From assembly GCF_003171715.1 (NCBI RefSeq), contig NZ_QGHL01000007.1, positions 372,001 to 436,000 of the forward strand: a DNA stretch of 64,000 nt. Direction: 5' to 3'. Both the position numbers and the translations under genes were made by a program. This document shows, one piece after another, positions 18,300-27,585 of the stretch. Positions within the stretch are counted from its first letter, which is position 1. The number at the start of each line of letters is the position of its first letter. Under the pieces are notes generated by a model. That model ran no database searches, had not been told where the DNA came from, and saw nothing but the letters and a program-made list of their open reading frames with translations. The stretch comes from Novosphingobium meiothermophilum. GTDB lineage: Bacteria; Pseudomonadota; Alphaproteobacteria; Sphingomonadales; Sphingomonadaceae.

Positions 18300-18625
18300 T
18301 GCACAAGGCTGCCGCTGTCATCGCCACGGCCTTGGCGGTGGCAGCATGTTCGCCTTCGAAACTGGCTTACGGAAAGGTCCGCTCGGCTCTGGTCGATGCG
18401 GGCCTTTCCGCTCCGAATGCCGCCTGCATGGCAGAGCGGATGACAGACCGGCTGAACATCGGACAGTTGCAGCGGTTGCAGTCGTTGCGGGCGCCCAGGC
18501 GAAGCCTTGCCGATTATGTCGATACGGTGCGTCGTCTGGGCGATGCCGAACTGCTGGGCGTGACCGCCAGCGCGGCGGCCCTTTGTGCCAGCGGATTTGC
18601 ACCAGAGAAAAAGTCGGCAAGCTGA
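18299..18625 (+). CDS. Small lipoprotein of unknown function
   Basis: This 108-residue protein has a short lipoprotein signal (MHKAAAVIATALAVAAC, lipobox VAAC, Cys 17) and a mature part of about 90 residues that looks all-helical, with AACMAERMTDRLNIGQLQRL in the middle and ADYVDTVRRLGDAELL after it. Two further cysteines (in AACMAE and AALCASG) could form a disulfide. The start overlaps the pntB stop by one base. I do not recognise a named family; a role with the transhydrogenase is only suggested by position. Confidence 0.85.
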   Translation: MHKAAAVIATALAVAACSPSKLAYGKVRSALVDAGLSAPNAACMAERMTDRLNIGQLQRLQSLRAPRRSLADYVDTVRRLGDAELLGVTASAAALCASGFAPEKKSAS

Positions 18626-18748
18626 CGAACCCGGATCATGCCGGAAACGCTGGCACACCGGGGTCTGCACGGAGACTGGACCTGACCGGCCGGGTTGCGT
18701 AAGGCCCGACGCGACAAGGGCGGTGGTCTGCCTTGGGGAGAACATGTC

Positions 18749-19438
18749 TTGAGAAAGATCGGCCTGATCGGTGGCATGAGCTGGTTTTCCACGCGCACCT
18801 ACTATGAAGATATCAACCAGCTTGTGCAGGCCCGCACATCCACGCTTTCGAGCGCGCCGTTGCTGATTGAAAGCCTTGATTTCAATGGGCTGGCCCGGTT
18901 GTCTTCAGCCGAGGAATGGAGCCATGCGGCAGCCGTTCTGGCCGATAGTGCTCGCCGCCTTGAACAGGCGGGGGCAACGGCGCTGCTGATCGGCGCGAAC
19001 TCGATGCACAAGGTTTATGACGAAGTCGCTGCCGCCGTTGCGGTTCCGGTGATCCACATTGCCGACGCCGTGGCGCAGCGGCTCAAGGCTGATGGTGTGA
19101 CCACGGCGGCACTGCTTGGCACGCGCTATGTCGTGATGGAAAGCTTCTACCGCAAGCGTCTGGTCGGCCATGGCATCACGCTGCTGCCGCCGGTGATGGA
19201 GGAGGTCGAGGAAACCGACGCCATCATCTATGACGAACTCATGCAGGGCAAGGCGACCCGGTCGGCAGAGCGCAGCTTCAAGACCATGCTGACCAACATG
19301 GAGCAGCGCGGCGCGCAGGCTGCAATCCTTGCCTGCACCGAGCTCGACATGGTGATCGATGTCGATGCCAATGTCCTGCCGATCTATGATTGCACCCGGA
19401 TCCATGCCGAGGCAGCGGCAGACTGGATTCTGGGCTGA
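18749..19438 (+). CDS. Aspartate/glutamate racemase family protein
   Basis: This 229-residue protein starts RKIGLIGGMSWFSTRTYYED and has ANSMHKVYD with the first-half catalytic region and ILACTELDMVI with the second catalytic cysteine, as in the YgeA/Asp-Glu racemase group. The first half carries Asn-Ser-Met where many racemases have the first cysteine (ANTMH in YgeA-like proteins), so broad or altered specificity is possible. I chose a TTG start at 18749 because GGGGAG lies eight bases before it and the family N-terminus starts there; the nearby ATG at 18744 is out of frame and meets a stop after two codons. dGTPase follows after seven bases. Confidence 0.88.
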   Translation: MRKIGLIGGMSWFSTRTYYEDINQLVQARTSTLSSAPLLIESLDFNGLARLSSAEEWSHAAAVLADSARRLEQAGATALLIGANSMHKVYDEVAAAVAVPVIHIADAVAQRLKADGVTTAALLGTRYVVMESFYRKRLVGHGITLLPPVMEEVEETDAIIYDELMQGKATRSAERSFKTMLTNMEQRGAQAAILACTELDMVIDVDANVLPIYDCTRIHAEAAADWILG

Positions 19439-19445
19439 TACGGCG

Positions 19446-20618
19446 ATGATGCAAGGGCGCGCTGCATGGGCCAGCGATCCTGCGGCCACGCGAGGGCGCG
19501 AGTTCGGACTGGATGACAAGGCATCGCGCGGTCCGCGCAGCGCGTTTCAGCGCGACCGTGACCGTATCATCCATTCGATCGCCTTTCGGCGTCTGCGCCA
19601 CAAGACGCAGGTTTTCATTGCGCCCGATGGCGATCACTACCGTGTCCGGCTGACCCACAGTCTGGAAGTGGCGCAGATCGGGCGGGTGATTGCCCGCGCG
19701 CTGGGGCTTGACGAGGATCTGACCGAGGCGCTGTGCCTGGCTCACGATATCGGCCATCCGCCTTTCGGCCACGCCGGCGAAGATGCGCTTGAGGCAGCCA
19801 TGGCCGGGGCAGGGGGGTTCGATCACAATGCCAATACCCTGCGGGTGCTGATGCGGCTTGAAAGCCCCTATTGCGGGCACGAAGGGCTGAACCTTTCGTG
19901 GGAGACGCTGGAAGGGCTGGCAAAGCACAATGGCCCGATCCTTGAACCGACATGGGCGCTGCGCGAACTGGACGCAGCATTTCCGCTCGATCTCGGCACC
20001 TTCGCCTCGCTGGAAGCGCAGGTTGCGGCGATCTCCGACGACATCGCCTACGACAATCACGACATCGATGATGGCCTGCGCGCCGGGTTCCTGTGTCTTG
20101 ACCAGTTGCTCGAACTGCCGTCACTGGCCGATCAGTGGCGCACGATCGAGCGCCGCTATCCCGGTGCGCCGCAGGACCGGCTTCTGCGCGAACTGGTGCG
20201 CGGGCAGATCGGACGGATGGTCAACGACGTGATTGCAACTGCTACGGCCAATATCCGCGAAACTGGCGTTGCCAGCGCTGACGAGGTGCGCCTTGCCGGG
20301 CGGCCGCTGGCCACTTTTTCGGCCGCGATGGGGGAAGAGGAGCGGGCGCTCAAGCAGTTCATGTATCAGCGGCTCTATCTGCACGAGGAGCAGCGCCAGA
20401 CGGCCGACCGTGCGCGGGACGTGATTGCGGCGCTGTTTGCGGCCTATGCGGCCGACCCGGCGCTGATGCCTGAAAGCTGGCGGCTGTCTCTGCCCGGCGA
20501 AGAACCTGCGCGCACACGCCACATCGCCGATTTCATCGCAGGCATGACCGACCGTTATGCCATCGACTGTCATGCCCGCCTGTTCGGCCGGACGCCCGAA
20601 GGGCTAAGGAATGTCTAG
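19446..20618 (+). CDS. Deoxyguanosinetriphosphate triphosphohydrolase-like protein
   Basis: This 390-residue HD-domain protein hydrolyses dNTPs to deoxynucleoside and triphosphate in related enzymes. Metal-binding residues are seen in RVRLTHSLEVAQIGR and CLAHDIGHPPFGHAGEDAL, and a later Asp in AISDDIAYDNHDIDDGL. The N-terminus (SRGPRSAFQRDRDRIIHSIA) and FRRLRHKTQVF are typical of the dGTPase type 2 subfamily. Two ATGs (19446 and 19449) are possible starts. It lies seven bases after the racemase gene and is probably cotranscribed. Confidence 0.94.
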   Translation: MMQGRAAWASDPAATRGREFGLDDKASRGPRSAFQRDRDRIIHSIAFRRLRHKTQVFIAPDGDHYRVRLTHSLEVAQIGRVIARALGLDEDLTEALCLAHDIGHPPFGHAGEDALEAAMAGAGGFDHNANTLRVLMRLESPYCGHEGLNLSWETLEGLAKHNGPILEPTWALRELDAAFPLDLGTFASLEAQVAAISDDIAYDNHDIDDGLRAGFLCLDQLLELPSLADQWRTIERRYPGAPQDRLLRELVRGQIGRMVNDVIATATANIRETGVASADEVRLAGRPLATFSAAMGEEERALKQFMYQRLYLHEEQRQTADRARDVIAALFAAYAADPALMPESWRLSLPGEEPARTRHIADFIAGMTDRYAIDCHARLFGRTPEGLRNV

Positions 20619-20641
20619 CGGGGCAAGGTCTGCGCGGGCTC

Positions 20642-21319
20642 ATGGCTGAAAAGACACGAGTGGTGCTGCTGGGGGCGACCGGGCTTGTCGGGCGCGCGGT
20701 CATGGCCGAGGCGGTGCAGCGTCCTGACATCCATCTGATGGCAGTGGCCCGGCGCGAAGTGCCGCTTCCCAAGGGTGCGCGCATGGAAATGCTGTTGTCC
20801 GATACTGCGCACTGGCCCGATGCCATTGCGGCGGGCAGGCCGTACGCGGTGGTGATTGCGCTGGGCACGACAATCCGTGCCGTGGGCGGAGATCGCCAGG
20901 CGTTCAGGGCCGTGGACCACGATCTCGTGCTGGAATGTGCAGCGGCGGCAAAGGCAGCAGGCGCCCGGCAACTGATTGTCGTTTCCTCGGCAGGCGCGCG
21001 GTACTCTGCTCGGAACTTCTACCTTTCGGTCAAGGGCGAGGTGGAGGACAAGCTTGCCCGCATGCAGTTTGACCGGCTTGACCTGCTGCGGCCGGGACTG
21101 CTCAAGGGGCGCCGGGACGGGACGTTTCGTCCCGCGGAGCGCATCGGCATGATGCTAAGCCCGCTTGCCGATCTGCTGCTGCAAGGGAGATGGCGCAAGT
21201 TCCGTTCCGTCAGGGACAGAGACCTTGCCCGCGTGATCCTTGCGCTGGCCGGAGCGAAGCAGCGCGGCCGGCATGTCCATCACCATGACGAGTTTTGCCG
21301 TATCCTGCGCCGGGGATAA
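20642..21319 (+). CDS. NAD(P)-binding SDR-like oxidoreductase (NmrA/HTATIP2 type)
   Basis: This 225-residue protein opens with RVVLLGATGLVGRAVMAEAV, a nucleotide-binding motif of atypical short-chain dehydrogenases, and has LIVVSSAGARYSARNFYLSV with a YxxxK-like arrangement (YLSVK). The C-terminal half (LLRPGLLKGRRDGTFRPAER) matches the small oxidoreductases related to HTATIP2/TIP30. No substrate is known. It follows dGTPase by 23 bp and ends 60 bp before the glycine riboswitch. Confidence 0.85.
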   Translation: MAEKTRVVLLGATGLVGRAVMAEAVQRPDIHLMAVARREVPLPKGARMEMLLSDTAHWPDAIAAGRPYAVVIALGTTIRAVGGDRQAFRAVDHDLVLECAAAAKAAGARQLIVVSSAGARYSARNFYLSVKGEVEDKLARMQFDRLDLLRPGLLKGRRDGTFRPAERIGMMLSPLADLLLQGRWRKFRSVRDRDLARVILALAGAKQRGRHVHHHDEFCRILRRG

Positions 21320-21378
21320 GATTGCCGCACTGCGGTTGACAGTGCGTTGCAGTGCAGCGAAGAGGAAGCGTCGCTGAT

Positions 21379-21595
21379 CGCGCGGGAGAGCTTTCCCGAT
21401 TCGTTCAGTATCGGGAGACGCCGAAGGAGCAACCGCCCCGGAATCTCTCAGGCAAAAGGACCGCGTGGGTCAACAGCGACACTCTGGAAAGAGTCGCTTC
21501 CCGTAACGGGAAGGGCCGCCGAAGGGGTAACCCCATCCAAACCCGTCAGGAGAGGCGGGCGGGGGAAAGCTCTCAGGTTTCCGTGACAGAGGGGG
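21379..21595 (+). promoter_or_regulatory. Tandem glycine riboswitch
   Basis: Two aptamers lie in series in the 313-bp gap before gcvT. The first (about 21379-21467) contains GGGAGAGC, CGCCGAAGGAGCAA and AATCTCTCAGGCAAAAGGAC; the second (about 21478-21593) contains CGCCGAAGGGGTAACC, an AGGAGAGGCGG-type stem and AGCTCTCAGGTTTCCGTGAC. The CCGAAGG and CTCAGG cores occur in both, as in known glycine riboswitches. They bind glycine and switch on the glycine cleavage operon that follows. A short linker of about ten bases joins the two aptamers. Confidence 0.95.
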
Positions 21596-21632
21596 CGCCG
21601 CATGGCGTCTGAACTGCACGGGAACGATATTT

Positions 21633-22787
21633 GTGAGCGACACTTACGAAATTGACCGGATCAAGGAACGCGAACCAGCCGGTCCGCTGGCGCTTGCGCT
21701 TGACCATTGGCACCGCGAAAGAGGCGGACGGATGGTCGAGTTTGCCGGTTACTGGATGCCTGTCCAGTTCGAAGGGATCATTGCCGAGCATCTCTGGACA
21801 CGCTCCAGCGCAGGCTTCTTCGATGTTTCGCACATGGGCCAGATCCATGTTTCGGGCGCAGGGATCGAAGCAGCGCTGGAAGCGGTTCTTCCCATCGATC
21901 TTTCAACACTGCCGCTGGGCGGCGTGCGCTATTCGCTCCTGCTGAACGAGGCAGGCGGTATCCTCGATGATCTGATGGTCAGCCGCTGGGGACAGGGGTT
22001 CTATCTCGTCGTCAATGGCGCGACCAAGTGGGACGATCTTGCTGTCCTGCGCGAAAGCCTTCCCGATGGTATCACGCTGAACCATCTGGAGGACCGCGCG
22101 CTCTTCGCGCTTCAGGGGCCAAAGGCATTCGATGCGCTGGAGCCGCTGGTTTCGGGCGATTACCCGCTCTCCGCGCTCACGTTCATGCGCGGCGGGCAGT
22201 TCCGACTTGGCGGGGTTGAAGCATGGATCAGCCGCACAGGCTATACCGGCGAGGATGGATTCGAGATTTCGGTGCCCGCGGAAAGTGCCGCACAGATCGC
22301 CGATCTCGTCTGCGCCCAGCCGCAGGTCAAGCCCGTCGGCCTTGGCGCACGCGACAGCTTGCGGCTTGAGGCCGGGCTGCCGCTTTACGGCCATGACATG
22401 AACGAGGCGCTCGATCCTGTGAGTGCCGACCTTGCATTCGGCATCAACAAGCGCCGCCGCAGCGAAGGCGGCTTTCCCGGCGCGGACGTGATCCTTCCCC
22501 TGATTGCCAGCGGTGCGGCAACCCGCCGTGTCGGCCTTGTGATCGAGGGACGCATGGCCGCACGCGAAGGCGCCAAGGTGCTTTCAGGCGATGCCGAAGT
22601 CGGCACCGTCACTTCCGGCGGCTTTTCGCCCAGCCTCGAACGCCCCATCGCCATGGCCTATGTGCCCGCTGCTCTGGCGGCGCCCGGCACGCCCCTTTCC
22701 ATCGACATGCGCGGCCGCAGGCTGGCGGCGCAGGTCGTGCCAATGCCCTTCGTTCCCCATCGCTACCATCGCAAAGGAGCCGCCTGA
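21633..22787 (+). CDS. gcvT: Glycine cleavage system T protein (aminomethyltransferase)
   Basis: This 384-residue enzyme transfers the methylene of lipoyl-bound aminomethyl to tetrahydrofolate, releasing ammonia. [34 protein letters not shown] and [17 protein letters not shown] are characteristic, followed by [19 protein letters not shown]. The start is the GTG at 21633 behind GGGAACG. It is the first gene after the glycine riboswitch and its stop overlaps gcvH by one base. Confidence 0.96.
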   Translation: MSDTYEIDRIKEREPAGPLALALDHWHRERGGRMVEFAGYWMPVQFEGIIAEHLWTRSSAGFFDVSHMGQIHVSGAGIEAALEAVLPIDLSTLPLGGVRYSLLLNEAGGILDDLMVSRWGQGFYLVVNGATKWDDLAVLRESLPDGITLNHLEDRALFALQGPKAFDALEPLVSGDYPLSALTFMRGGQFRLGGVEAWISRTGYTGEDGFEISVPAESAAQIADLVCAQPQVKPVGLGARDSLRLEAGLPLYGHDMNEALDPVSADLAFGINKRRRSEGGFPGADVILPLIASGAATRRVGLVIEGRMAAREGAKVLSGDAEVGTVTSGGFSPSLERPIAMAYVPAALAAPGTPLSIDMRGRRLAAQVVPMPFVPHRYHRKGAA

Positions 22788-23158
22788 TGACCCGCTATTA
22801 CACCAAGGACCACGAATGGATCGCGGTCGAGGGCAATGAAGCGACGGTGGGGATCACCGATTACGCGCAGGGCCAGCTTGGCGACATCACATTTGTCGAA
22901 CTGCCCGAAGCGGGCGCCGATGTCGGCATCGGTGACAGCGCCTCGGTGGTCGACAGCGTGAAGGCCGCCTCGGATGTCTATGCTCCTGTTTCGGGCAAGG
23001 TCACTGTGGTCAATGCTGCGCTTGAGGACGAGCCGGAGCTGGTCAACACCGATCCGGAAGGGGAGGGTTGGCTGTGGAAGATGACACTTGCCGATCCTGC
23101 CGAACTCGCCGGTCTCATGGACGAAGCGGCCTATCAGGCATTCGTGGCGGAGCTTTGA
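22787..23158 (+). CDS. gcvH: Glycine cleavage system H protein
   Basis: This 123-residue lipoyl carrier shuttles the aminomethyl group between the P and T proteins. The N-terminus [14 protein letters not shown] and the lipoylation motif [17 protein letters not shown] (Lys59) are typical, and the length is standard. The start overlaps the gcvT stop; gcvPA begins four bases after its stop. Lipoate attachment enzymes are not in the window. Confidence 0.97.
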   Translation: MTRYYTKDHEWIAVEGNEATVGITDYAQGQLGDITFVELPEAGADVGIGDSASVVDSVKAASDVYAPVSGKVTVVNAALEDEPELVNTDPEGEGWLWKMTLADPAELAGLMDEAAYQAFVAEL

Positions 23159-23162
23159 TCCC

Positions 23163-24521
23163 ATGCGCTATCTCCCCCTGACGGATGCCGACCGCAGCGC
23201 CATGCTCGCGGTGATCGGCGCTGGCTCGATCGATGAGCTTTTTGCCGACGTTCCCGCCGAGGCCCGCCTTGCCGCACCGATTGCCGGCCTGCCCGGCCAC
23301 GCCAGCGAAATGGCGGTGGAGCGGCACATGGCGCGGCTTTCTGCCAATAATACTACGGCAGGCGCGGTGCCGTTCTTTCTGGGAGCGGGGGCCTATCGCC
23401 ACCACGTTCCGGCAAGTGTCGACCACCTGATCCAGCGTGGCGAGTTCCTGACGGCCTATACCCCTTACCAGCCCGAAATCGCGCAGGGCACCTTGCAGGT
23501 GCTGTTCGAGTTCCAGACGCAGGTGGCGCGCCTGTTCGGGACCGAGATCGCCAATGCTTCGCTCTACGATGGGTCGACCGCGTGCTGGGAGGCCATCGCC
23601 ATGGCCGGGCGCATCACCAGGCGCGGCAAGGCGGTGCTTTCGGGCGGTCTTCACCCACACTATGTGGAAACGGCGCGCACGATGGCGCGGTTCACGGGCG
23701 ACCGGCTCGATACGGCAGCGCCCGAACTTTCCGCGACGCCCGATGACGAGGCAGTAATCGCGCGGATCGATGGCGAAACGTCCTGCGTCGTGGTGCAGTA
23801 TCCCGATATTCTGGGCCGCATTCCCGATCTGGCGAAGATCGCTTCGGCCGCGCAGGCTGCGGGCGCCCTGCTGATCGCGGTGGTGACAGAGCCGGTGGCG
23901 CTCGGCGTGCTGCAAAGCCCCGGCAGCCTCGGTGCGGATATCGTGGTGGGCGAAGGCCAGTCGCTGGGCGTTGGGCTTCAGTTCGGCGGTCCTTACCTTG
24001 GCCTGTTCGGCTGCCGCGAAAAGTATGTCCGTCAGCTCCCCGGTCGTCTGTGCGGCGAGACGGTGGACGCGGATGGCAAGCGCGGCTTCGTGCTGACGCT
24101 GTCCACGCGCGAGCAGCATATCCGGCGCGAAAAGGCGACGAGCAATATCTGCACCAACTCCGGGCTTTGTGCGCTGGCCTTTTCGATTCACCTGACGCTG
24201 CTTGGCGGCAAGGGGCTGGCCGCCATGGCGAAGCTGAGCCATGCCGCTGCGCGCAGCACGGCCGCAGCGCTTGCCGCCATCCCCGGCGTTGCGGTGGTCA
24301 ACAGCCATTATTTCAACGAGTTCACCGTAACCCTTCCGCGCGATGCCCGGCAGGTGGTGCGCGCGCTGGCGGACCGGCAGGTGCTGGGCGGCGTTTCGCT
24401 GGGCAGGCTCTACCCGCGCGAAGAGGGGCTGGCGAAAGCCATGGTCGTGGCGGCAACCGAATGCACGACAGATGAGGATATTGCGGCGCTGGCAGCGGCG
24501 CTCAAGGAGGTGCTGGCATGA
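23163..24521 (+). CDS. gcvPA: Glycine dehydrogenase (decarboxylating) subunit 1
   Basis: This 452-residue subunit is the N-terminal half of the split P protein. Family features include the [15 protein letters not shown] start, [37 protein letters not shown] and [15 protein letters not shown]. It lacks the PLP lysine and pairs with GcvPB. The start at 23163 gives the usual family N-terminus. The stop overlaps the gcvPB start by four bases (ATGA). Confidence 0.97.
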   Translation: MRYLPLTDADRSAMLAVIGAGSIDELFADVPAEARLAAPIAGLPGHASEMAVERHMARLSANNTTAGAVPFFLGAGAYRHHVPASVDHLIQRGEFLTAYTPYQPEIAQGTLQVLFEFQTQVARLFGTEIANASLYDGSTACWEAIAMAGRITRRGKAVLSGGLHPHYVETARTMARFTGDRLDTAAPELSATPDDEAVIARIDGETSCVVVQYPDILGRIPDLAKIASAAQAAGALLIAVVTEPVALGVLQSPGSLGADIVVGEGQSLGVGLQFGGPYLGLFGCREKYVRQLPGRLCGETVDADGKRGFVLTLSTREQHIRREKATSNICTNSGLCALAFSIHLTLLGGKGLAAMAKLSHAAARSTAAALAAIPGVAVVNSHYFNEFTVTLPRDARQVVRALADRQVLGGVSLGRLYPREEGLAKAMVVAATECTTDEDIAALAAALKEVLA

Positions 24522-26074
24522 ACGTGATCAACCCCGCTGGCTGGCGCCCTGCCATGGGCGAGAATGTTCCCGGCACCCCGGTGCAGACCTTTACCGGCAA
24601 CCGTGCCTTGCAGCTTGAGGAAGCACTGCTGTTCGAGCTTGGCTCGGCGGATCGTTCGGGCGTCGATTTTCCGGCGACGGACACGCTCGACCTTGCCGGC
24701 CTCGGTCCGATGGCCCGGAGCGATATCCCGGATCTTCCGGGGCTGTCAGAGCCTGAAACCGTGCGCCATTACACCCGTCTTTCGCGCCAGAACTATGCCA
24801 TCGATCTGGGGCTGTTCCCGCTCGGCTCATGCACGATGAAGCACAACCCGCGGCTCGACGAGAAGGTGGCACGGATGCCTGGGTTTGCCGATGTGCATCC
24901 GCTCCAGCCGGTCCAGACCGTGCAGGGCGCGCTGGGTGTCATCAATGAACTGGCGCAGTGGTTGATCGAACTGACCGGGATGCACGGCGTGGCCATGTCG
25001 CCGAAGGCGGGCGCGCATGGCGAACTGTGCGGGCTGCTGTGCATCCGCGCCGCGCTTGAGGCCAAGGGAGATCCGCGCGACGTGATCCTTGTTCCCGAAA
25101 GCGCGCATGGCACCAATCCCGCCACGGCCGCATTTGCCGGCTTCAAGGTGGAGAACATTCCCGCCACTGACGAAGGCCGGGTGGATACGGCGGCGCTCAT
25201 CGCGCGGCTTGGTCCCGATGTTGCTGGCGTGATGATTACCAATCCCAACACCTGCGGGCTGTTCGAGCGCGACCTGAAGGTGATTGCCGATGCGGTTCAT
25301 GCCGCGGGCGGATATGTCTATTGCGATGGTGCGAATTTCAATGCCATCGTGGGACGGGTGCGCCCCGGCGATCTAGGTGTAGATGCCATGCACATCAACC
25401 TGCACAAGACCTTCTCGACCCCTCATGGCGGCGGAGGCCCCGGATCGGGTCCGGTTGTCCTGTCCGAGGCACTGGCCCCGTTCGGTCCGCTGCCCTTCAC
25501 CGCGAGGCAGGCAGATGGTTCGATCAGGCTGATCGAAGAGGAGCAGGCGCACGAAGATCACCCGCAGGCGTTCGGCCGCATGTGCGCCTTCCATGGTCAG
25601 ATGGGCATGTTCACCCGTGCGCTTGCCTATATCCTCAGCCATGGCGCGGATGGTCTGCGGCAGGTGTCGGGCGATGCGGTGCTGAATGCCAACTATGTTC
25701 TGCGCAGCCTTGACGATGTTCTCGACGCGCCTTTCGGCAATGCCGGGCACTGCATGCACGAGGCGCTGTTCTCGGACGATGGCTTTGCCGAAGGGTTCTC
25801 GACACTCGATCTTGCCAAGGGCCTGATCGACGAGGGCTATCACCCCATGACGGTCTATTTCCCGCTCGTCGTCCACGGCGCGATGCTGGTGGAGCCGACC
25901 GAAACCGAAAGCAAGGCCGGGATCGACCAGTTCATCGGAGCGATGCGCTCGCTTGCCCAGCGCGCGAGGGCAGGCGATGAACTGCTCAAATCAGCGCCGC
26001 ATCTCGCGCCGCGCCGCAGGCTGGACGAAACACTGGCAGCCCGCAGGCCAAGGCTTGTTTACCGCGAGGGCTGA
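24518..26074 (+). CDS. gcvPB: Glycine dehydrogenase (decarboxylating) subunit 2
   Basis: This 518-residue subunit is the catalytic half of the split P protein. The PLP lysine is in [20 protein letters not shown]. Also visible are [35 protein letters not shown] and [11 protein letters not shown]. With GcvPA it decarboxylates glycine and passes the aminomethyl to GcvH. It is the last gene of the operon; a perfect 18-bp stem hairpin starts five bases after its stop. Confidence 0.97.
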   Translation: MNVINPAGWRPAMGENVPGTPVQTFTGNRALQLEEALLFELGSADRSGVDFPATDTLDLAGLGPMARSDIPDLPGLSEPETVRHYTRLSRQNYAIDLGLFPLGSCTMKHNPRLDEKVARMPGFADVHPLQPVQTVQGALGVINELAQWLIELTGMHGVAMSPKAGAHGELCGLLCIRAALEAKGDPRDVILVPESAHGTNPATAAFAGFKVENIPATDEGRVDTAALIARLGPDVAGVMITNPNTCGLFERDLKVIADAVHAAGGYVYCDGANFNAIVGRVRPGDLGVDAMHINLHKTFSTPHGGGGPGSGPVVLSEALAPFGPLPFTARQADGSIRLIEEEQAHEDHPQAFGRMCAFHGQMGMFTRALAYILSHGADGLRQVSGDAVLNANYVLRSLDDVLDAPFGNAGHCMHEALFSDDGFAEGFSTLDLAKGLIDEGYHPMTVYFPLVVHGAMLVEPTETESKAGIDQFIGAMRSLAQRARAGDELLKSAPHLAPRRRLDETLAARRPRLVYREG

Positions 26075-26078
26075 AGCA

Positions 26079-26120
26079 CGCGGAATGCCGCTCCGGTCTG
26101 CCCCGGAGCGGCATTCCGCG
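26079..26120 (+). terminator. Strong terminator hairpin after the gcv operon
   Basis: The 18 bases at 26079-26096 (starting CGCGGAATGCCG) pair perfectly with 26103-26120 across a six-base loop. A short CCTTT follows on the plus strand. It separates the gcv operon from the convergent entericidin-like gene and may stop transcription both ways. Confidence 0.8.
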
Positions 26121-26135
26121 CCTTTGCCCGCAGGT

Positions 26136-26267
26136 TCAGTTGATGGCTTTCTCGCCGGCCTGCCCAACCGACTGGATATCGCGGCCAAGACCCTTGACCG
26201 TGTTGCAGGCGCCAAGGCTGGCCAGAACGCTGCCGAGCACGGCTGCGACCATGAGTTTGCGCATCAT
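26136..26267 (-). CDS. Entericidin A/B-family small lipoprotein
   Basis: This 43-residue protein has a lipoprotein signal MMRKLMVAAVLGSVLASLGA followed by the lipidated Cys21 and the family tail NTVKGLGRDIQSVGQAGE. The layout matches entericidin-like peptides, which in enterics form a toxin-antidote lipoprotein pair; single copies such as this are common in proteobacteria and have no proven toxin role. GGCAAGAGAG lies directly before the tandem ATGs; the second ATG, at 26264, is an alternative start. No paired antidote is adjacent. Confidence 0.85.
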   Translation of the reverse strand: MMRKLMVAAVLGSVLASLGACNTVKGLGRDIQSVGQAGEKAIN

Positions 26268-26329
26268 CTCTCTTGCCTTCCAATAAGCGGGCCAATGAAC
26301 GGGTTTCTTGAACCCTGCCACGCCGGTTG

Positions 26330-27280
26330 TTAACCGCTGCTTGCAACGCCCTTTGGTGAAAGCGGTTCCACAACCGGACCTGCCTCGTTCTGGCGCGTCT
26401 TGCTGCGCAGATGTTCACGCCAGGCAATCAGCAGGCTTGCCGAAATGATGACAGGCGCGCCGATCCATGTCGAGGCCGGGGGCAGGTGATTGAAGATCAG
26501 CCAGCCCCAGAACGTAGCCCAGCCCAGCTGGATATAGTCCACCACCATCACGCTTGCGACAGTGCCGTATCGCAGCGATGCCGTCATTGCCACCTGTGCG
26601 AACAGCCCGCTGATGCCAATGCCTGCCAGCATGAGCCATCCGACAGCATCGTGGCTGGCTCCGGTGCGGAACAGGAACAGGCCCAGAAACGGCGCGCTGA
26701 TGGCCGAGAAATAAAACACGACCGTCAACGGTTCCTCGGTCCGGCCAAGATCACGCACCTGAATTGTCACGAGCGCGACCATGAAGGCAGCGGCAATGCC
26801 CGTCACAACGCCCAGCACGGGCAGGTTCGCCTGATCGGGACCAGCCATGACCACCACCCCGCCAAGGCCAAGCAGGACAGCAGACCAGCGCCACGGGCCA
26901 ACTTTTTCCTTCAGCACCAGCGCGGCCAGAATAACCGCGAAGATGGGCGTGGTGAAACCCAGCACCGTCGCTTCGGCAAGCGGCAGCAGACGCACCACGC
27001 CGAGAGTCAGGAACATGCCGCTTCCGCCGATGAGCGCGCGCCGGGCATGAACCGCCAGCCTTTTTGTGCGCAGCCGGTGAAGCTCTCCGCGCGAGAGCAG
27101 CCAGAGGAAAATGCCAATGGCCGGAATGACCTGCCGCCAGAACAGGGTTTCGGGCAGGGCAATGCCGCGTTCGCCCGTCAGCTTGACCAGCAGCAGCATG
27201 ACGGAAAACAGCACGGTGGCGGCAAGGCGCAGCGCCAGCGCCAGCATGGGGCGGTCATGAGAGGGCATTGCCGGTGCCAT
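26330..27280 (-). CDS. EamA/DMT-family transporter
   Basis: This protein of about 316 residues has ten predicted helices in two EamA repeats, for example LPLAEATVLGFTTPIFAVIL in the first and ASVMVVDYIQLGWATFWGWL in the second. Family members move metabolites, often amino acids or purines, across the inner membrane; the substrate is unknown. The C-terminal tail (WREHLRSKTRQNEAG...) is cytoplasmic. ATGs at 27319, 27280, 27268 and 27247 are in frame; I chose 27280, which leaves about 11 residues before the first helix and has AAGG upstream. Confidence 0.88.
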   Translation of the reverse strand: MAPAMPSHDRPMLALALRLAATVLFSVMLLLVKLTGERGIALPETLFWRQVIPAIGIFLWLLSRGELHRLRTKRLAVHARRALIGGSGMFLTLGVVRLLPLAEATVLGFTTPIFAVILAALVLKEKVGPWRWSAVLLGLGGVVVMAGPDQANLPVLGVVTGIAAAFMVALVTIQVRDLGRTEEPLTVVFYFSAISAPFLGLFLFRTGASHDAVGWLMLAGIGISGLFAQVAMTASLRYGTVASVMVVDYIQLGWATFWGWLIFNHLPPASTWIGAPVIISASLLIAWREHLRSKTRQNEAGPVVEPLSPKGVASSG

Positions 27281-27329
27281 AGGGCCTTGGGGCTTGCGAT
27301 CAACCCCTTCGTTGCCCATCTGCGCGGTG

Positions 27330-27548
27330 ATGGAAGACTGGTTCGCCCGGATATGGCAGTTTCACCTTGCAGCGGGCAGTTTGGCCCTGGCGCTTGCGAT
27401 ACTGGCCGGGTGGGCCGATCGGCGCAGGCTGCGGCGCACCAACCTTGATGCAGTTGGCTTCATGCCATGGACGGTGATCTACCTCGTGTCCTTTTTGGCG
27501 GCCTGCGTGCTGATCGGCCTTGCCGCGCGCGAATGGTTTGCGGCCTGA
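27330..27548 (+). CDS. Small two-helix membrane protein
   Basis: This 72-residue protein has two clear hydrophobic helices (AAGSLALALAILAGWA and VIYLVSFLAACVLIGLAA) joined by a basic loop DRRRLRRT, which places that loop in the cytoplasm. The start at 27330 is preferred because the upstream in-frame ATG at 27294 would overlap the divergent transporter gene. No family is recognised. A small hairpin follows its stop at 27549-27564. Confidence 0.7.
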   Translation: MEDWFARIWQFHLAAGSLALALAILAGWADRRRLRRTNLDAVGFMPWTVIYLVSFLAACVLIGLAAREWFAA

Positions 27549-27564
27549 CGCCCTTTGCGGGGCG
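27549..27564. terminator. Short hairpin between convergent genes
   Basis: CGCCC (27549-27553) pairs with GGGCG (27560-27564) across TTTGCG. It lies between the stop of the small membrane protein and the stop of the minus-strand cpaF gene. The stem is short, so confidence is limited. Confidence 0.4.
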
Positions 27565-27585
27565 AAGAACACGCGGTGACAGCGA

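Noticed and set aside
18744..18752. ATG TCT TGA mini-frame before the racemase
   Set aside because: It is only two codons and overlaps the preferred TTG start. Nothing shows that it is translated or has a regulatory role.
26136..26267. Entericidin-like peptide as a toxin-antitoxin system
   Set aside because: There is a single copy without a paired partner. Stand-alone members are frequent in proteobacteria, so a toxin-antidote role is not supported.
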